Of a DNA stretch of 10,437 nucleotides, positions 1 to 6,477 are shown in pieces. Location of the stretch: the NCBI GenBank assembly GCA_030039095.1, contig JASHQP010000459.1:1-10437 (forward strand), given 5' to 3'. Position 1 is the first letter of the stretch. Every line of letters starts with the position of its first letter. Source of the stretch: Streptosporangiaceae bacterium (GTDB lineage Bacteria > Actinomycetota > Actinomycetes > Streptosporangiales > Streptosporangiaceae). The notes under the pieces were generated by a model. It was not told the origin of the DNA, did no database searches, and worked only from the letters and a program-made list of their open reading frames with translations. The translations under genes and the position numbers were made by a program.

Positions 1-520
1 CCGCCGCCATCTCCAGCACGAGCGCGGCCGGTGACCGGCGGGCCGCTTCCTCGATCAGTCCGCTCGACGTCCGGGACCCGACCTCCTCGTCCCCGTTCAC
101 CAGCACGGTCACGCCGTCGGTGTCCTCCAGCACGCTCAGCGCGTGGAACATCTGCACGAGCCCGGCCTTCATGTCGAGGCACCCGGGCCCGCGCGCCACT
201 CCGTCAGCCACCGACCACGGATGATGCTCCAGCGAGCCGAGTGGCCACACCGTGTCGTGGTGGCCGACCAGCAGCACGCGGCGCGGGCCGGTGCCGAACG
301 TCCAGCGCAGGTGCGTGGGGCCGGCGTCGGAGATGACCTCCGGCGCGCATCCGGTCAGCCGCTGGCCGAGGGCGGCGACGGCCTCGGCGCTGCGCTCCAG
401 CGCCGCAAGGTCACCCGACGGTGACTCGCGCCGCACGAGCTCACCCAGCTCGTCGAGCATGGCGGGCAGCCTGGCCGTGAACTCGGCGACGAGGCCGGGC
501 CGGGCGATCGGTGGTTGCAT
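1..520 (-). CDS. M20 family metallopeptidase, carboxypeptidase G2-like (partial, N-terminal 173 residues)
   Basis: A zinc-dependent exopeptidase or deacylase of the M20 (ArgE/DapE/CPG2) family; the 3' part lies beyond the window edge. The translation shows the family motifs in order. GHHDTVWPLG lies at residues 86-95, with H87 as probable zinc ligand and D89 behind it. GPGCLDMKAG lies at 111-120, with D116 as the bridging ligand. NGDEEVGS lies at 142-149, with E145 as probable general base and E146 as ligand. The distal ligands and the dimerisation domain are not visible. ATG at 520 is chosen because GGAG (528-531) sits 7 nt upstream and the N-terminus matches family length. The start overlaps the stop of a 26-codon upstream ORF (TGATG), which suggests translational coupling. 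The gene diverges from the PucR-type regulator. Family members hydrolyse C-terminal glutamate, N-acyl amino acids or dipeptides; the substrate here cannot be told. The family call is secure. Confidence 0.92.
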   Translation of the reverse strand, partial: MQPPIARPGLVAEFTARLPAMLDELGELVRRESPSGDLAALERSAEAVAALGQRLTGCAPEVISDAGPTHLRWTFGTGPRRVLLVGHHDTVWPLGSLEHHPWSVADGVARGPGCLDMKAGLVQMFHALSVLEDTDGVTVLVNGDEEVGSRTSSGLIEEAARRSPAALVLEMAA

Positions 521-600
521 CAGGCAGCTCCGCGCCGCAGGGCGCCCCCGCCGCTGCCGTCCGCGACCGTGCCGCCGCGGATGACACGTCGCTGGCTCAT
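520..600 (-). pseudogene. 26-codon ORF resembling the N-terminus of an N-acyl-D-amino-acid deacylase-type amidohydrolase
   Basis: The short ORF runs from ATG at 600 to TGA at 522-520 and shares one base with the ATG of the M20 gene (TGATG). Residues 6-19 read VIRGGTVADGSGGG. From memory this matches the opening beta-strand of D-aminoacylase, N-acyl-D-amino-acid deacylase and dihydropyrimidinase-like amidohydrolases (VIRGGTVVDGTG...), where the chain would continue with a second strand and the metal-binding HxH. Here it stops seven residues later, so the metal-binding and catalytic parts are absent. It may be the remnant of an amidohydrolase gene after an internal deletion, kept as a coupled leader ORF for the M20 gene, or it may be chance. 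No good Shine-Dalgarno sequence precedes ATG 600. A deacylase would fit functionally beside a DppA-type D-aminopeptidase, but that is inference. Confidence 0.45.
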
Positions 601-736
601 GCGCTCAGGCTCGGTGATCCCGCCCGGCCGTGGCTAGGTAGCGCCGCACCAAGCGATGGCGTGCCGATTGGAATTCCCCACCAGGACGGGCCGCGGGGTT
701 CGGACACATGCTGGTCACATCGGGGCCACGAAACCG

Positions 737-775
737 GGTCTGACCTGGACCGATTGGTTCAGACCTCCGTATCTT
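737..775 (+). promoter_or_regulatory. Probable promoter and operator of the PucR-type regulator gene
   Basis: A perfect 7-bp inverted repeat, GGTCTGA (737-743) and TCAGACC (759-765), has half-sites 22 bp apart centre to centre, about two helical turns. It brackets a -35-like TGGACC (746-751). An 18-bp spacer leads to TATCTT (770-775), which fits the actinobacterial -10 pattern TAnnnT. The geometry suits a dimeric regulator that blocks or tunes this promoter, most simply the PucR-like protein itself. The same region lies upstream of the divergent M20 unit, so one operator could serve both. CCGATTGG occurs twice here, at 664-671 and 750-757. The repeat is seen directly; the promoter and the binding protein are inferred. 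Confidence 0.5.
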
Positions 776-782
776 GGGCGAG

Positions 783-2405
783 GTGGGAAACTCCGGTGTG
801 ACGGCGGGCGGGGTCCGATTGCAGCGCCTCGTGGAGGATCTTGGCACGACGCTGCTCGAGGTCATCGAGGCAGACGGGCCGCTCGACGCCGAGGTGACCG
901 GCGCCACGATCTTCGACGTCCACGACGACCTGCTGATCTCGCCCGGCGAACTGCTACTCGGCGTGGGCGTGGCCACCCAGGCGGAGATGTGCGACCTGAT
1001 CCGGCGGCTCGGCAGGCTGCAGGCCGCAGCCCTGGTGGTGAAGGCGCCCGACGAGGTCGGTGCCGGGCTGCGCGAAGCCGTGCGCGCCCACGGCGTCCCG
1101 TTGCTGGGCCTGACCAGGGCCGCGTCATGGTTCCAGGTCGCTGCGCTGCTGCGCACGCTGCTCGACCGATGGACCGCGACCAGCGCCGATGACCTGGCCG
1201 GCAGCCCGGCCGGTGACCTGTTCGCGTTCGCCAACGCGGTCAGCGCCCTGGTCGACGCGCCGGTGACGGTCGAAGACCGGTCGTCGCGGGTGCTCGCGTT
1301 CTCGGGTGGCCAGGAAGAGGCCGACACCAGCAGGATCGAGACCATCCTCGGCCGCCAGGTGCCGCAGCGGCTCCGGCAGATGCTGGAGGAACGCGGGATC
1401 TTCCGCGAGCTGTACCGGAGCAGGCGCCCGGTCTACATGCCGGGCCTCAGCCCGGACCAGCTGCCGCGCGTCGCGGTTGCGGTCTACGCGGGCCAGGAGG
1501 TACTGGGATCGCTGTGGGTAGCGGTCAAGGGGCCGCTGTCCGATGAGCGCATGCAGGCCCTGACCGAGGTCGCGGGCCTGGCCGCGCTGCACATGCTGCA
1601 CCAGCGCAACTCGGCCGACCTGGCCCGGCAGCTCAGTGCGGACCTTCTGGAATCTGTGCTGTCCGGCGGCAGCTCCGCGCAGCAGGCGGCGATCCGTCTC
1701 GGCCTGCCCACCGGCCCGCTGTGCGTGCTGGCCTGCCAGCCGCTCGCAGCGGAGGGCGCCGGGCTCGAGTCGGCCAGCCAGCGGCTGGCCGACGCCCTCA
1801 CCCTGCACCTGGGGGCGATTCACGCCGACGCCGCCATCGCAAGGATCGGCCGCCTCGTCTACGCGGTGGTCCCCGCGGGCCACTGCGACCCGGCCGAGGC
1901 GGCCAACCGCATCTACGCCGAGGCCTCCAGCTTCGTGGCCAGGATCGGGCACCGGGACCCGGTCGTCATCGGCGTCGGAGGGCCCGCGCTGTCCCTGCCG
2001 GGACTGGCCAGGGCGCGGGCCGAGGCCGAGCGCACGGTCCGGGTGCTGCGCGACACCAGCCCGTGCGGCCGCGCCGCCCGTCTGGACGACGTGTACCTGG
2101 AGACCGTGCTGGACCGGCTCGGGGAGGTGCTCTCCGCCGACGAGGACCGCTCCTACGGGCCCATCGCCCGGCTGATCAGCTATGACGGCGAGAACAGCAC
2201 CGAGCTGACCGAATCACTGCGCGCGTATCTGGAGGCCTTCGGCGACGTTGGCCGGGCCGCGGCGGATGTGCACGTGCACCCCAACACGTTCCGCTACCGG
2301 CTGCGCCGCATCAGCGAGGTCAGCGGCCTGGATCTAGAGGATTCCCGGGCGCGGCTCGCCGCCCTGGTGCAGCTTTCGGCAATCGGCAAGCCACGCCGGC
2401 GGTGA
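783..2405 (+). CDS. PucR-type transcriptional regulator (PucR N-terminal domain, GAF/CdaR-like middle, C-terminal HTH)
   Basis: A DNA-binding regulator of the PucR/CdaR class, about 540 residues, a usual length. Residues about 8-125 form a PucR N-terminal domain (purine catabolism regulatory protein-like). Residues about 140-290 look like a GAF-type sensor, containing DAPVTVEDRSSRVLAF and a later VLGSLWV strand. Residues about 300-435 resemble the degenerate GGDEF-like CdaR domain. Residues about 475-537 form the PucR C-terminal HTH, with HPNTFRYRLRRI as recognition helix. Three starts are possible. TTG 774 lies inside the putative -10 box and is unlikely. GTG 783 lies 7 nt after that box and would give a leaderless message. 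GTG 798 follows GAGGTGGG at 780-787. I use 783; the choice changes only a few residues. Its position between the M20 gene and the transporter operon suggests local control of peptide or amino acid use. The effector is unknown. Confidence 0.93.
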   Translation: MGNSGVTAGGVRLQRLVEDLGTTLLEVIEADGPLDAEVTGATIFDVHDDLLISPGELLLGVGVATQAEMCDLIRRLGRLQAAALVVKAPDEVGAGLREAVRAHGVPLLGLTRAASWFQVAALLRTLLDRWTATSADDLAGSPAGDLFAFANAVSALVDAPVTVEDRSSRVLAFSGGQEEADTSRIETILGRQVPQRLRQMLEERGIFRELYRSRRPVYMPGLSPDQLPRVAVAVYAGQEVLGSLWVAVKGPLSDERMQALTEVAGLAALHMLHQRNSADLARQLSADLLESVLSGGSSAQQAAIRLGLPTGPLCVLACQPLAAEGAGLESASQRLADALTLHLGAIHADAAIARIGRLVYAVVPAGHCDPAEAANRIYAEASSFVARIGHRDPVVIGVGGPALSLPGLARARAEAERTVRVLRDTSPCGRAARLDDVYLETVLDRLGEVLSADEDRSYGPIARLISYDGENSTELTESLRAYLEAFGDVGRAAADVHVHPNTFRYRLRRISEVSGLDLEDSRARLAALVQLSAIGKPRRR

Positions 2406-2409
2406 TACG

Positions 2410-2459
2410 GGGCCGCGAGCCGGAAACCGTCGGCGGGCCGCGAGCCGGAAACCATCGGC
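2410..2459. repeat. 25-bp tandem duplication just after the regulator gene
   Basis: Two adjacent 25-bp units, 2410-2434 and 2435-2459, are identical except for G at 2429 against A at 2454. Each begins GGGCCGCGAGCCGG and ends TCGGC. The pair starts 5 bases after the regulator stop codon. It could be two binding sites for a regulator acting on the downstream transporter operon, or a simple duplication by slippage. No homology to a known element was recognised. Confidence 0.8.
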
Positions 2460-2489
2460 TGGCCGATGATTCATCGTCGAATCCGACGA
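2453..2489. terminator. Two adjacent short hairpins downstream of the regulator gene
   Basis: CATCGGC (2453-2459) pairs with GCCGATG (2462-2468); because the gap is only 2 nt, the innermost pair must open. TCGTCG (2474-2479) pairs with CGACGA (2484-2489) around an AATC loop. The first hairpin uses the end of the second 25-bp repeat unit. No T-run follows, so this is at best a weak or factor-assisted terminator between the regulator and the transporter operon. It may instead be part of an operator. Confidence 0.3.
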
Positions 2490-2570
2490 ACCGCCCTCGT
2501 CAGCTTCGGCCATCACCACATGGCTGCATCAAGCTCGCCAACGTCATACTGACCTGCAAAGCGTTCCCAA

Positions 2571-2592
2571 ACGGACAGCATCTGCCGTCCGT
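2571..2592 (+). promoter_or_regulatory. Inverted repeat upstream of the transporter operon, candidate operator
   Basis: ACGGAC (2571-2576) and GTCCGT (2587-2592) form a perfect 6-bp inverted repeat with a 10-bp spacer, about 110 bp before the lipoprotein start. A smaller perfect palindrome, CCAC-A-GTGG, lies at 2651-2659. No convincing -35/-10 pair was found in 2406-2703, so the promoter of the operon is not placed. The repeats are real, but their function is a guess. The rest of this 298-bp gap shows no gene. Confidence 0.3.
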
Positions 2593-2703
2593 CCACGCCG
2601 CCGCGGTACGGCCGCTCTCCCGCGCGCGGCGCCAGCGATCCAGGACGGATCCACAGTGGTGCCAGCCGGCGGGGGGATCCCGCGGATGGAAACGGGAGTC
2701 ATG

Positions 2704-4554
2704 ATGAGGCGTCGTCGTATAACACTTGCCGCCGCGGTTGGCGTGGCCGCCCTCCTGCTGGCTGCCTGCAGCGGAAGCTCGGGCTCGAACTCGAGCTCGG
2801 GAGGCAAGCCCCAGTCCGGGGGCATCATCACGTTCGCCGAGCAGCCGGGGTCGCCGCCGACGTACATCTTCCCGCTCTACGACGGGGCCAACTCGGGCAA
2901 CAACAACATCACGTACCTGCAGCCGCTCATGTGGCTGCCGCTGTACTGGTTCGGCCACAGCAACAACGCCCAGGCCACGATCAACTACGCGCAGAGCATG
3001 GCGTATCCGCCGGTGTTCTCCGATGGCGGCCGCACGGTCACGATGAAGCTCAAGCACTACATGTGGTCCAACGGCAAGCCGGTCACCTCGCGCGACCTCG
3101 AGTTCTGGATGAACCTGCTGCTGGCGGAGAAGAACAACAGCGCGGCCTACGTCCCCGGCGGCTGGATGGATCACGTGGCGGGCATGTCCGCGCCCTCGCC
3201 GGACACGTTCGTGCTGAAGTTCAACGTCACCTACAACCAGACGTATCTGCTGTACAACGGGCTGTCGATCCTGCAGCCGATCCCGCAGGCCGTGTGGGAC
3301 AAGACGTCGGCCACCGGCGCGGTCGGGAACTACGACGAGACCAAGTCCGGTGCGGAAGCGGTCTACAACTTCATGAACAAGGAGTCGATGTCCCTGTCGA
3401 CCTGGGACACCAACCCGCTCTGGCAGGTGGTCGACGGGCCGTGGCACCTCAAGCCGAACACCGGCTTCCAGGTCACCGGCCAGACGATCATGCTCCCGAA
3501 CAAGTCGTACTCCGGCCCGGACAAGCCGAAGGCCAGCGAGTTCGAGGAGCTCCCGTTCACCAGCTCGACCGCGGAGTTCACTGCCCTGCAGTCGGGCAGC
3601 GTCGACTACGGCTACGTCCCCAACACCGAGATCGGCGACCTGGGCAACCTCAAGTCACAGGGCTACTCGATCAAGCCCTGGTACGAGTGGGGCCTGACGT
3701 TCATCGCGATCAACTTCAGCAACCCGAAGTACGGCCCGCTGGAGAACCAGCTCTACATCCGGCAGGCGATGCAGCACCTCATCAACCAGCCCGCGTACAT
3801 CAAGGACATCCTGCTGAACTACGGGACGCCGACGTACGGCCCGGTGCCGACGTTCCCGGCGAGCAGCTTCCTCGACCCGGCCGAGACCAAGAACCCGTTC
3901 CCGTTCAGCACGTCCGCTGCTGACGCGCTGCTCACCGCGCACGGCTGGACGGTCCCGAAGGGCGGCACCGCCACCTGCACCCGGCCCGGGTCCGGCAGCA
4001 CCGACTGCGGAGCGGGCATCGCCAGCGGGACCAAGCTCTCGATCCCGCTGCTCTACATCAGCGGGGTCCCCGAGCTGCAGGACGAGGTCGAGGCCATGCA
4101 GGGGGCCTTCGGCTCGGCCGGGATCCAGCTGAAGCTGTCCCAGGCTCCGGCCAACACCGTGCTGTCGGAGGCGTTCGAGTGCATCGGCAAGCCGGTCAGC
4201 AGCTGCTCGGCCAGCTCGACGGCGCTGAGCCTGCTCGGCTCGCCGGTCTACACCTACGTGCCGATCTACTTCCCGGACGGGGACAGCCTGTTCGGCTGCG
4301 GCGGGGCCACCAACGCCGGCAACTACTGCAACAGCCAGGTGGAGAACGAGATCAAGCAGATGCTCACCGCCAACGGGTCGGCCTCGCAGACGGCCTTCGA
4401 CAACTACCAGCTACTGGTGGCCAGTCAGGTCCCCGACCTGTGGTTCCCCAACAGCGCGTATCAGATCTCGGCGATATCACCGAAGCTCGGCGGGGTGGCG
4501 GCTCAGGACTCGACCGCCCACATCTATCCGTCGGTCTGGTACGTCAAGTCCTAG
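2704..4554 (+). CDS. Peptide ABC transporter solute-binding lipoprotein (SBP family 5, DppA/OppA-type)
   Basis: The extracytoplasmic receptor of a dipeptide/oligopeptide-type ABC importer, 616 residues. It opens with basic RRRR, a hydrophobic stretch at residues 6-18 and a lipobox L19-A-A-C22, so it is probably lipid-anchored at Cys22. A low-complexity Ser/Gly linker follows (about 23-34). The rest has family 5 character: a W-S-N-G-K-P-V-T-S-R-D segment corresponding to the usual 'W.DG.p.ta.D' motif, then GPWHL, followed by LYIRQAMQHLINQ. Six cysteines in the last third fall in three close pairs (425/435, 493/501, 532/542), which suggests disulfides. ATG 2704 is chosen for GGGAG (2694-2698) at 5 nt spacing; ATG 2701, ATG 2686 and GTG 2656 are in frame too. 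It is the first gene of the operon, 50 bp before the permease gene. A peptide ligand is likely but not proven; family 5 also carries nickel, haem and sugars. Confidence 0.93.
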   Translation: MRRRRITLAAAVGVAALLLAACSGSSGSNSSSGGKPQSGGIITFAEQPGSPPTYIFPLYDGANSGNNNITYLQPLMWLPLYWFGHSNNAQATINYAQSMAYPPVFSDGGRTVTMKLKHYMWSNGKPVTSRDLEFWMNLLLAEKNNSAAYVPGGWMDHVAGMSAPSPDTFVLKFNVTYNQTYLLYNGLSILQPIPQAVWDKTSATGAVGNYDETKSGAEAVYNFMNKESMSLSTWDTNPLWQVVDGPWHLKPNTGFQVTGQTIMLPNKSYSGPDKPKASEFEELPFTSSTAEFTALQSGSVDYGYVPNTEIGDLGNLKSQGYSIKPWYEWGLTFIAINFSNPKYGPLENQLYIRQAMQHLINQPAYIKDILLNYGTPTYGPVPTFPASSFLDPAETKNPFPFSTSAADALLTAHGWTVPKGGTATCTRPGSGSTDCGAGIASGTKLSIPLLYISGVPELQDEVEAMQGAFGSAGIQLKLSQAPANTVLSEAFECIGKPVSSCSASSTALSLLGSPVYTYVPIYFPDGDSLFGCGGATNAGNYCNSQVENEIKQMLTANGSASQTAFDNYQLLVASQVPDLWFPNSAYQISAISPKLGGVAAQDSTAHIYPSVWYVKS

Positions 4555-4604
4555 GGAGGGGCCTGCCTGGTTCGGAGAAGCCCTGAGGAGGAGTAGCAGC
4601 CCGG

Positions 4605-5558
4605 ATGACCAGATACCTTGTGCAGCGGGTGTCGCAGTCGGTCGCGGTCCTTTTCATCGTCACGCTCATCGTGTTCGCGATCCTGCACTTCCTTCCCGGC
4701 AGCCCCGCGCGCGCCATCCTCGGGATGCGGGCCACCCCGGCAGCGATCCAGGCGTTCAACAACGCCAACGGGTACAACCGGGCGCTGCCGGTGCAGTACC
4801 TGCTGTATCTCAACCGGCTGATACACGGGAACCTGGGCTTCTCCTATCACTTCGACCAGTCCGTCGGCTCGCTGCTCGTCCTCGACCTGCCCAAGAGCGC
4901 GCTGCTCGTTGGCTCGTCCTATGTGATCGCGCTGCTGATCGCGATCCCGATGGGCATCGTGCAGGCGCTGCGCCGGGAGAAGCTGCTCGACCACACGCTG
5001 ACCACGTTCTCGTTCGTCGGCTACGCGATGCCGACGTTCTGGCTCGGCATCCTGCTCGTGGTCTGGTTCTCGTCCGACCTGCATCTGTTCCCCTCGGAGG
5101 GCCCCCAGGGGGCTTCGGTGACCGCGGCGCTCAGCAACCCCAGCGCGCTGGTGCTGCCGGTCGCCACGCTGACGATCGTCACGGTCGCGCAGTTCAGCAG
5201 GTTCATGCGAGCGTCGGCCGTGGAGAACCTGCTGCAGGACTACATCCGCACCGCACGGGCCAAGGGCCTGCCGAACTGGCAGATCGTCACCAAGCACCTG
5301 CTCCGTAACAGCATTCTGCCGATCATCACGCTGGTCGGGCTCAGCCTGCCCGGCGTGCTGTCCGGTGCGATCATCGTCGAGGCCCTGTTCAACTACCCCG
5401 GGATGGGCTGGCTGTTCTGGACCGCCACCGGTGCGCACGACTATCCGGTGCTGATGGGGTTCACGGTCGTGGTGGCGGCCGCCACGGTGCTCGGCAACCT
5501 GCTGGCCGACGTCGCCTACGCCGTGGCTGACCCGCGGGTCCGGTTGCAGGCGTCATGA
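4605..5558 (+). CDS. ABC transporter permease, DppB/OppB-type
   Basis: One of two membrane subunits of the importer, 317 residues, normal for DppB. The N-terminus, MTRYLVQRVSQSVAVLFIV, is typical of the family. Predicted membrane segments lie near residues 11-30, 94-118, 131-155, 170-190, 238-260 and 284-306. The cytoplasmic EAA loop that contacts the ATPase is at about 212-236, with RTARAKGLPNWQIVTKH. EALFNYPGMGWLF near 269-281 is the conserved late motif of the subfamily. The Shine-Dalgarno GAGGAGGAG (4585-4593) has a rather long 11-nt spacing. The stop overlaps the next start by 4 bp (ATGA), indicating coupled translation with the partner permease. Confidence 0.95.
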   Translation: MTRYLVQRVSQSVAVLFIVTLIVFAILHFLPGSPARAILGMRATPAAIQAFNNANGYNRALPVQYLLYLNRLIHGNLGFSYHFDQSVGSLLVLDLPKSALLVGSSYVIALLIAIPMGIVQALRREKLLDHTLTTFSFVGYAMPTFWLGILLVVWFSSDLHLFPSEGPQGASVTAALSNPSALVLPVATLTIVTVAQFSRFMRASAVENLLQDYIRTARAKGLPNWQIVTKHLLRNSILPIITLVGLSLPGVLSGAIIVEALFNYPGMGWLFWTATGAHDYPVLMGFTVVVAAATVLGNLLADVAYAVADPRVRLQAS

Positions 5559-6463
5559 CCACGACCGACGTTCTCGACCCCAGCGCCCCGCTGGTGCCCG
5601 GTGAGCCCGCCGCTGGCGGGCGCGGGCTGCGCGCGATCATCCGCGACTTCGGCCACAACCGCATGGGCGTCATCGGTCTGGCCGCGCTCGTGGTCATGCT
5701 GCTGTTCAGCTTCGTCGGCCCGCTGCTGTACCCGACCAACCAGACCCACCCGAACCTGCTGGCGATCACCCGCCCGCCCGGCGGCCAGTACCCGCTGGGC
5801 ACCGACGCGGTCGGCTACAACGTGCTGGGGCGGCTGATGGTGGCCGGCCAGTCCACCCTGGAGGTCGGCCTGGCCGCGGCGGCGATCGCCACGATCGTCG
5901 GCACGCTGTGGGGCGCGGTGGCCGGCTACGTGGGCGGCTGGGTGGACTCGGTGATGATGCGCATCGTCGACGCGCTGCTGGCCATCCCGGCGCTGCTGCT
6001 GGTCTTGCTGCTGACCACGCTCGTCACCCCGAGCGTCATCATGGTGATCTTCGTGCTCGGGCTCATCTCCTGGCTGATCACCGCGCGCCTGGTGCGGGGT
6101 CAGGTCCTGGTGCTCAAACGGCTGGAATACGTGGAGGCGGCGCATCAGCTGGGGTCGCGGTCCTGGCAGATCGTGGCCCGGCACCTGGTCCGCAACGTGA
6201 TCGGGACCGTCGTGGTCCAGGCCACGTTCGAGGTGGCCAACGCGATCCTGCTGTTCGCCGCGCTGAGCTTCCTTGGCCTGGGCCCGCCCCCGCCGTCGGC
6301 GAACTGGGGCGGGATGCTCAGCGACGGGCTGAACTACGTGTTCGACGGCTACTGGTGGCTGATCTACCCGGCCGGCCTGTGCATCGTGATCACGGTCGTC
6401 GCCTTCAACCTGATCGGCGACGCCATCCGGAATTCCCTCGAGGTCCGGCTCAGGGGCAGGTAA
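5555..6463 (+). CDS. ABC transporter permease, DppC/OppC-type
   Basis: Second membrane subunit, 302 residues, the usual DppC length. An N-terminal cytoplasmic tail leads into HNRMGVIGL (34-42) and the first membrane helix (about 38-58), as in the OppC N-terminal domain. PLGTDAVGYNVLGRLM (80-95) is the family motif before the second helix. The EAA loop is at about 191-215, with YVEAAHQLGSRSWQIVARH. LSFLGLGPPPPSANWGGML (247-265) is the diagnostic late motif. Its start lies inside the 3' end of the dppB-like gene. The EAA loop implies partner ATPases of the DppD/DppF type, but no such gene follows; the next gene is the D-aminopeptidase. Confidence 0.95.
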   Translation: MTTTDVLDPSAPLVPGEPAAGGRGLRAIIRDFGHNRMGVIGLAALVVMLLFSFVGPLLYPTNQTHPNLLAITRPPGGQYPLGTDAVGYNVLGRLMVAGQSTLEVGLAAAAIATIVGTLWGAVAGYVGGWVDSVMMRIVDALLAIPALLLVLLLTTLVTPSVIMVIFVLGLISWLITARLVRGQVLVLKRLEYVEAAHQLGSRSWQIVARHLVRNVIGTVVVQATFEVANAILLFAALSFLGLGPPPPSANWGGMLSDGLNYVFDGYWWLIYPAGLCIVITVVAFNLIGDAIRNSLEVRLRGR

Positions 6464-6477
6464 GGAGCGAGGCGGAA

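Noticed and set aside
774..776. TTG as start of the regulator
   Set aside because: It lies inside the candidate -10 box and has no ribosome binding site; GTG 783 or 798 is more plausible.
605..1345. Long minus-strand open frame antisense to the regulator gene
   Set aside because: Ser/Arg/Pro-rich composition with no recognisable domain, fully overlapping a clear PucR-type gene; a high-GC shadow frame.
2500..3447. Minus-strand open frame of 315 codons over the lipoprotein gene
   Set aside because: Arg/Val/Gly-rich shadow of the binding-protein gene, with no domain and no ribosome binding site.
6326..6463. Continuous frame from 5908 suggesting a longer D-aminopeptidase or a fusion with the permease region
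   Set aside because: The SVDMEG zinc motif belongs at the extreme N-terminus of M55 enzymes, and the upstream part is a shadow of the DppC-type gene; the true start is GTG 6478.
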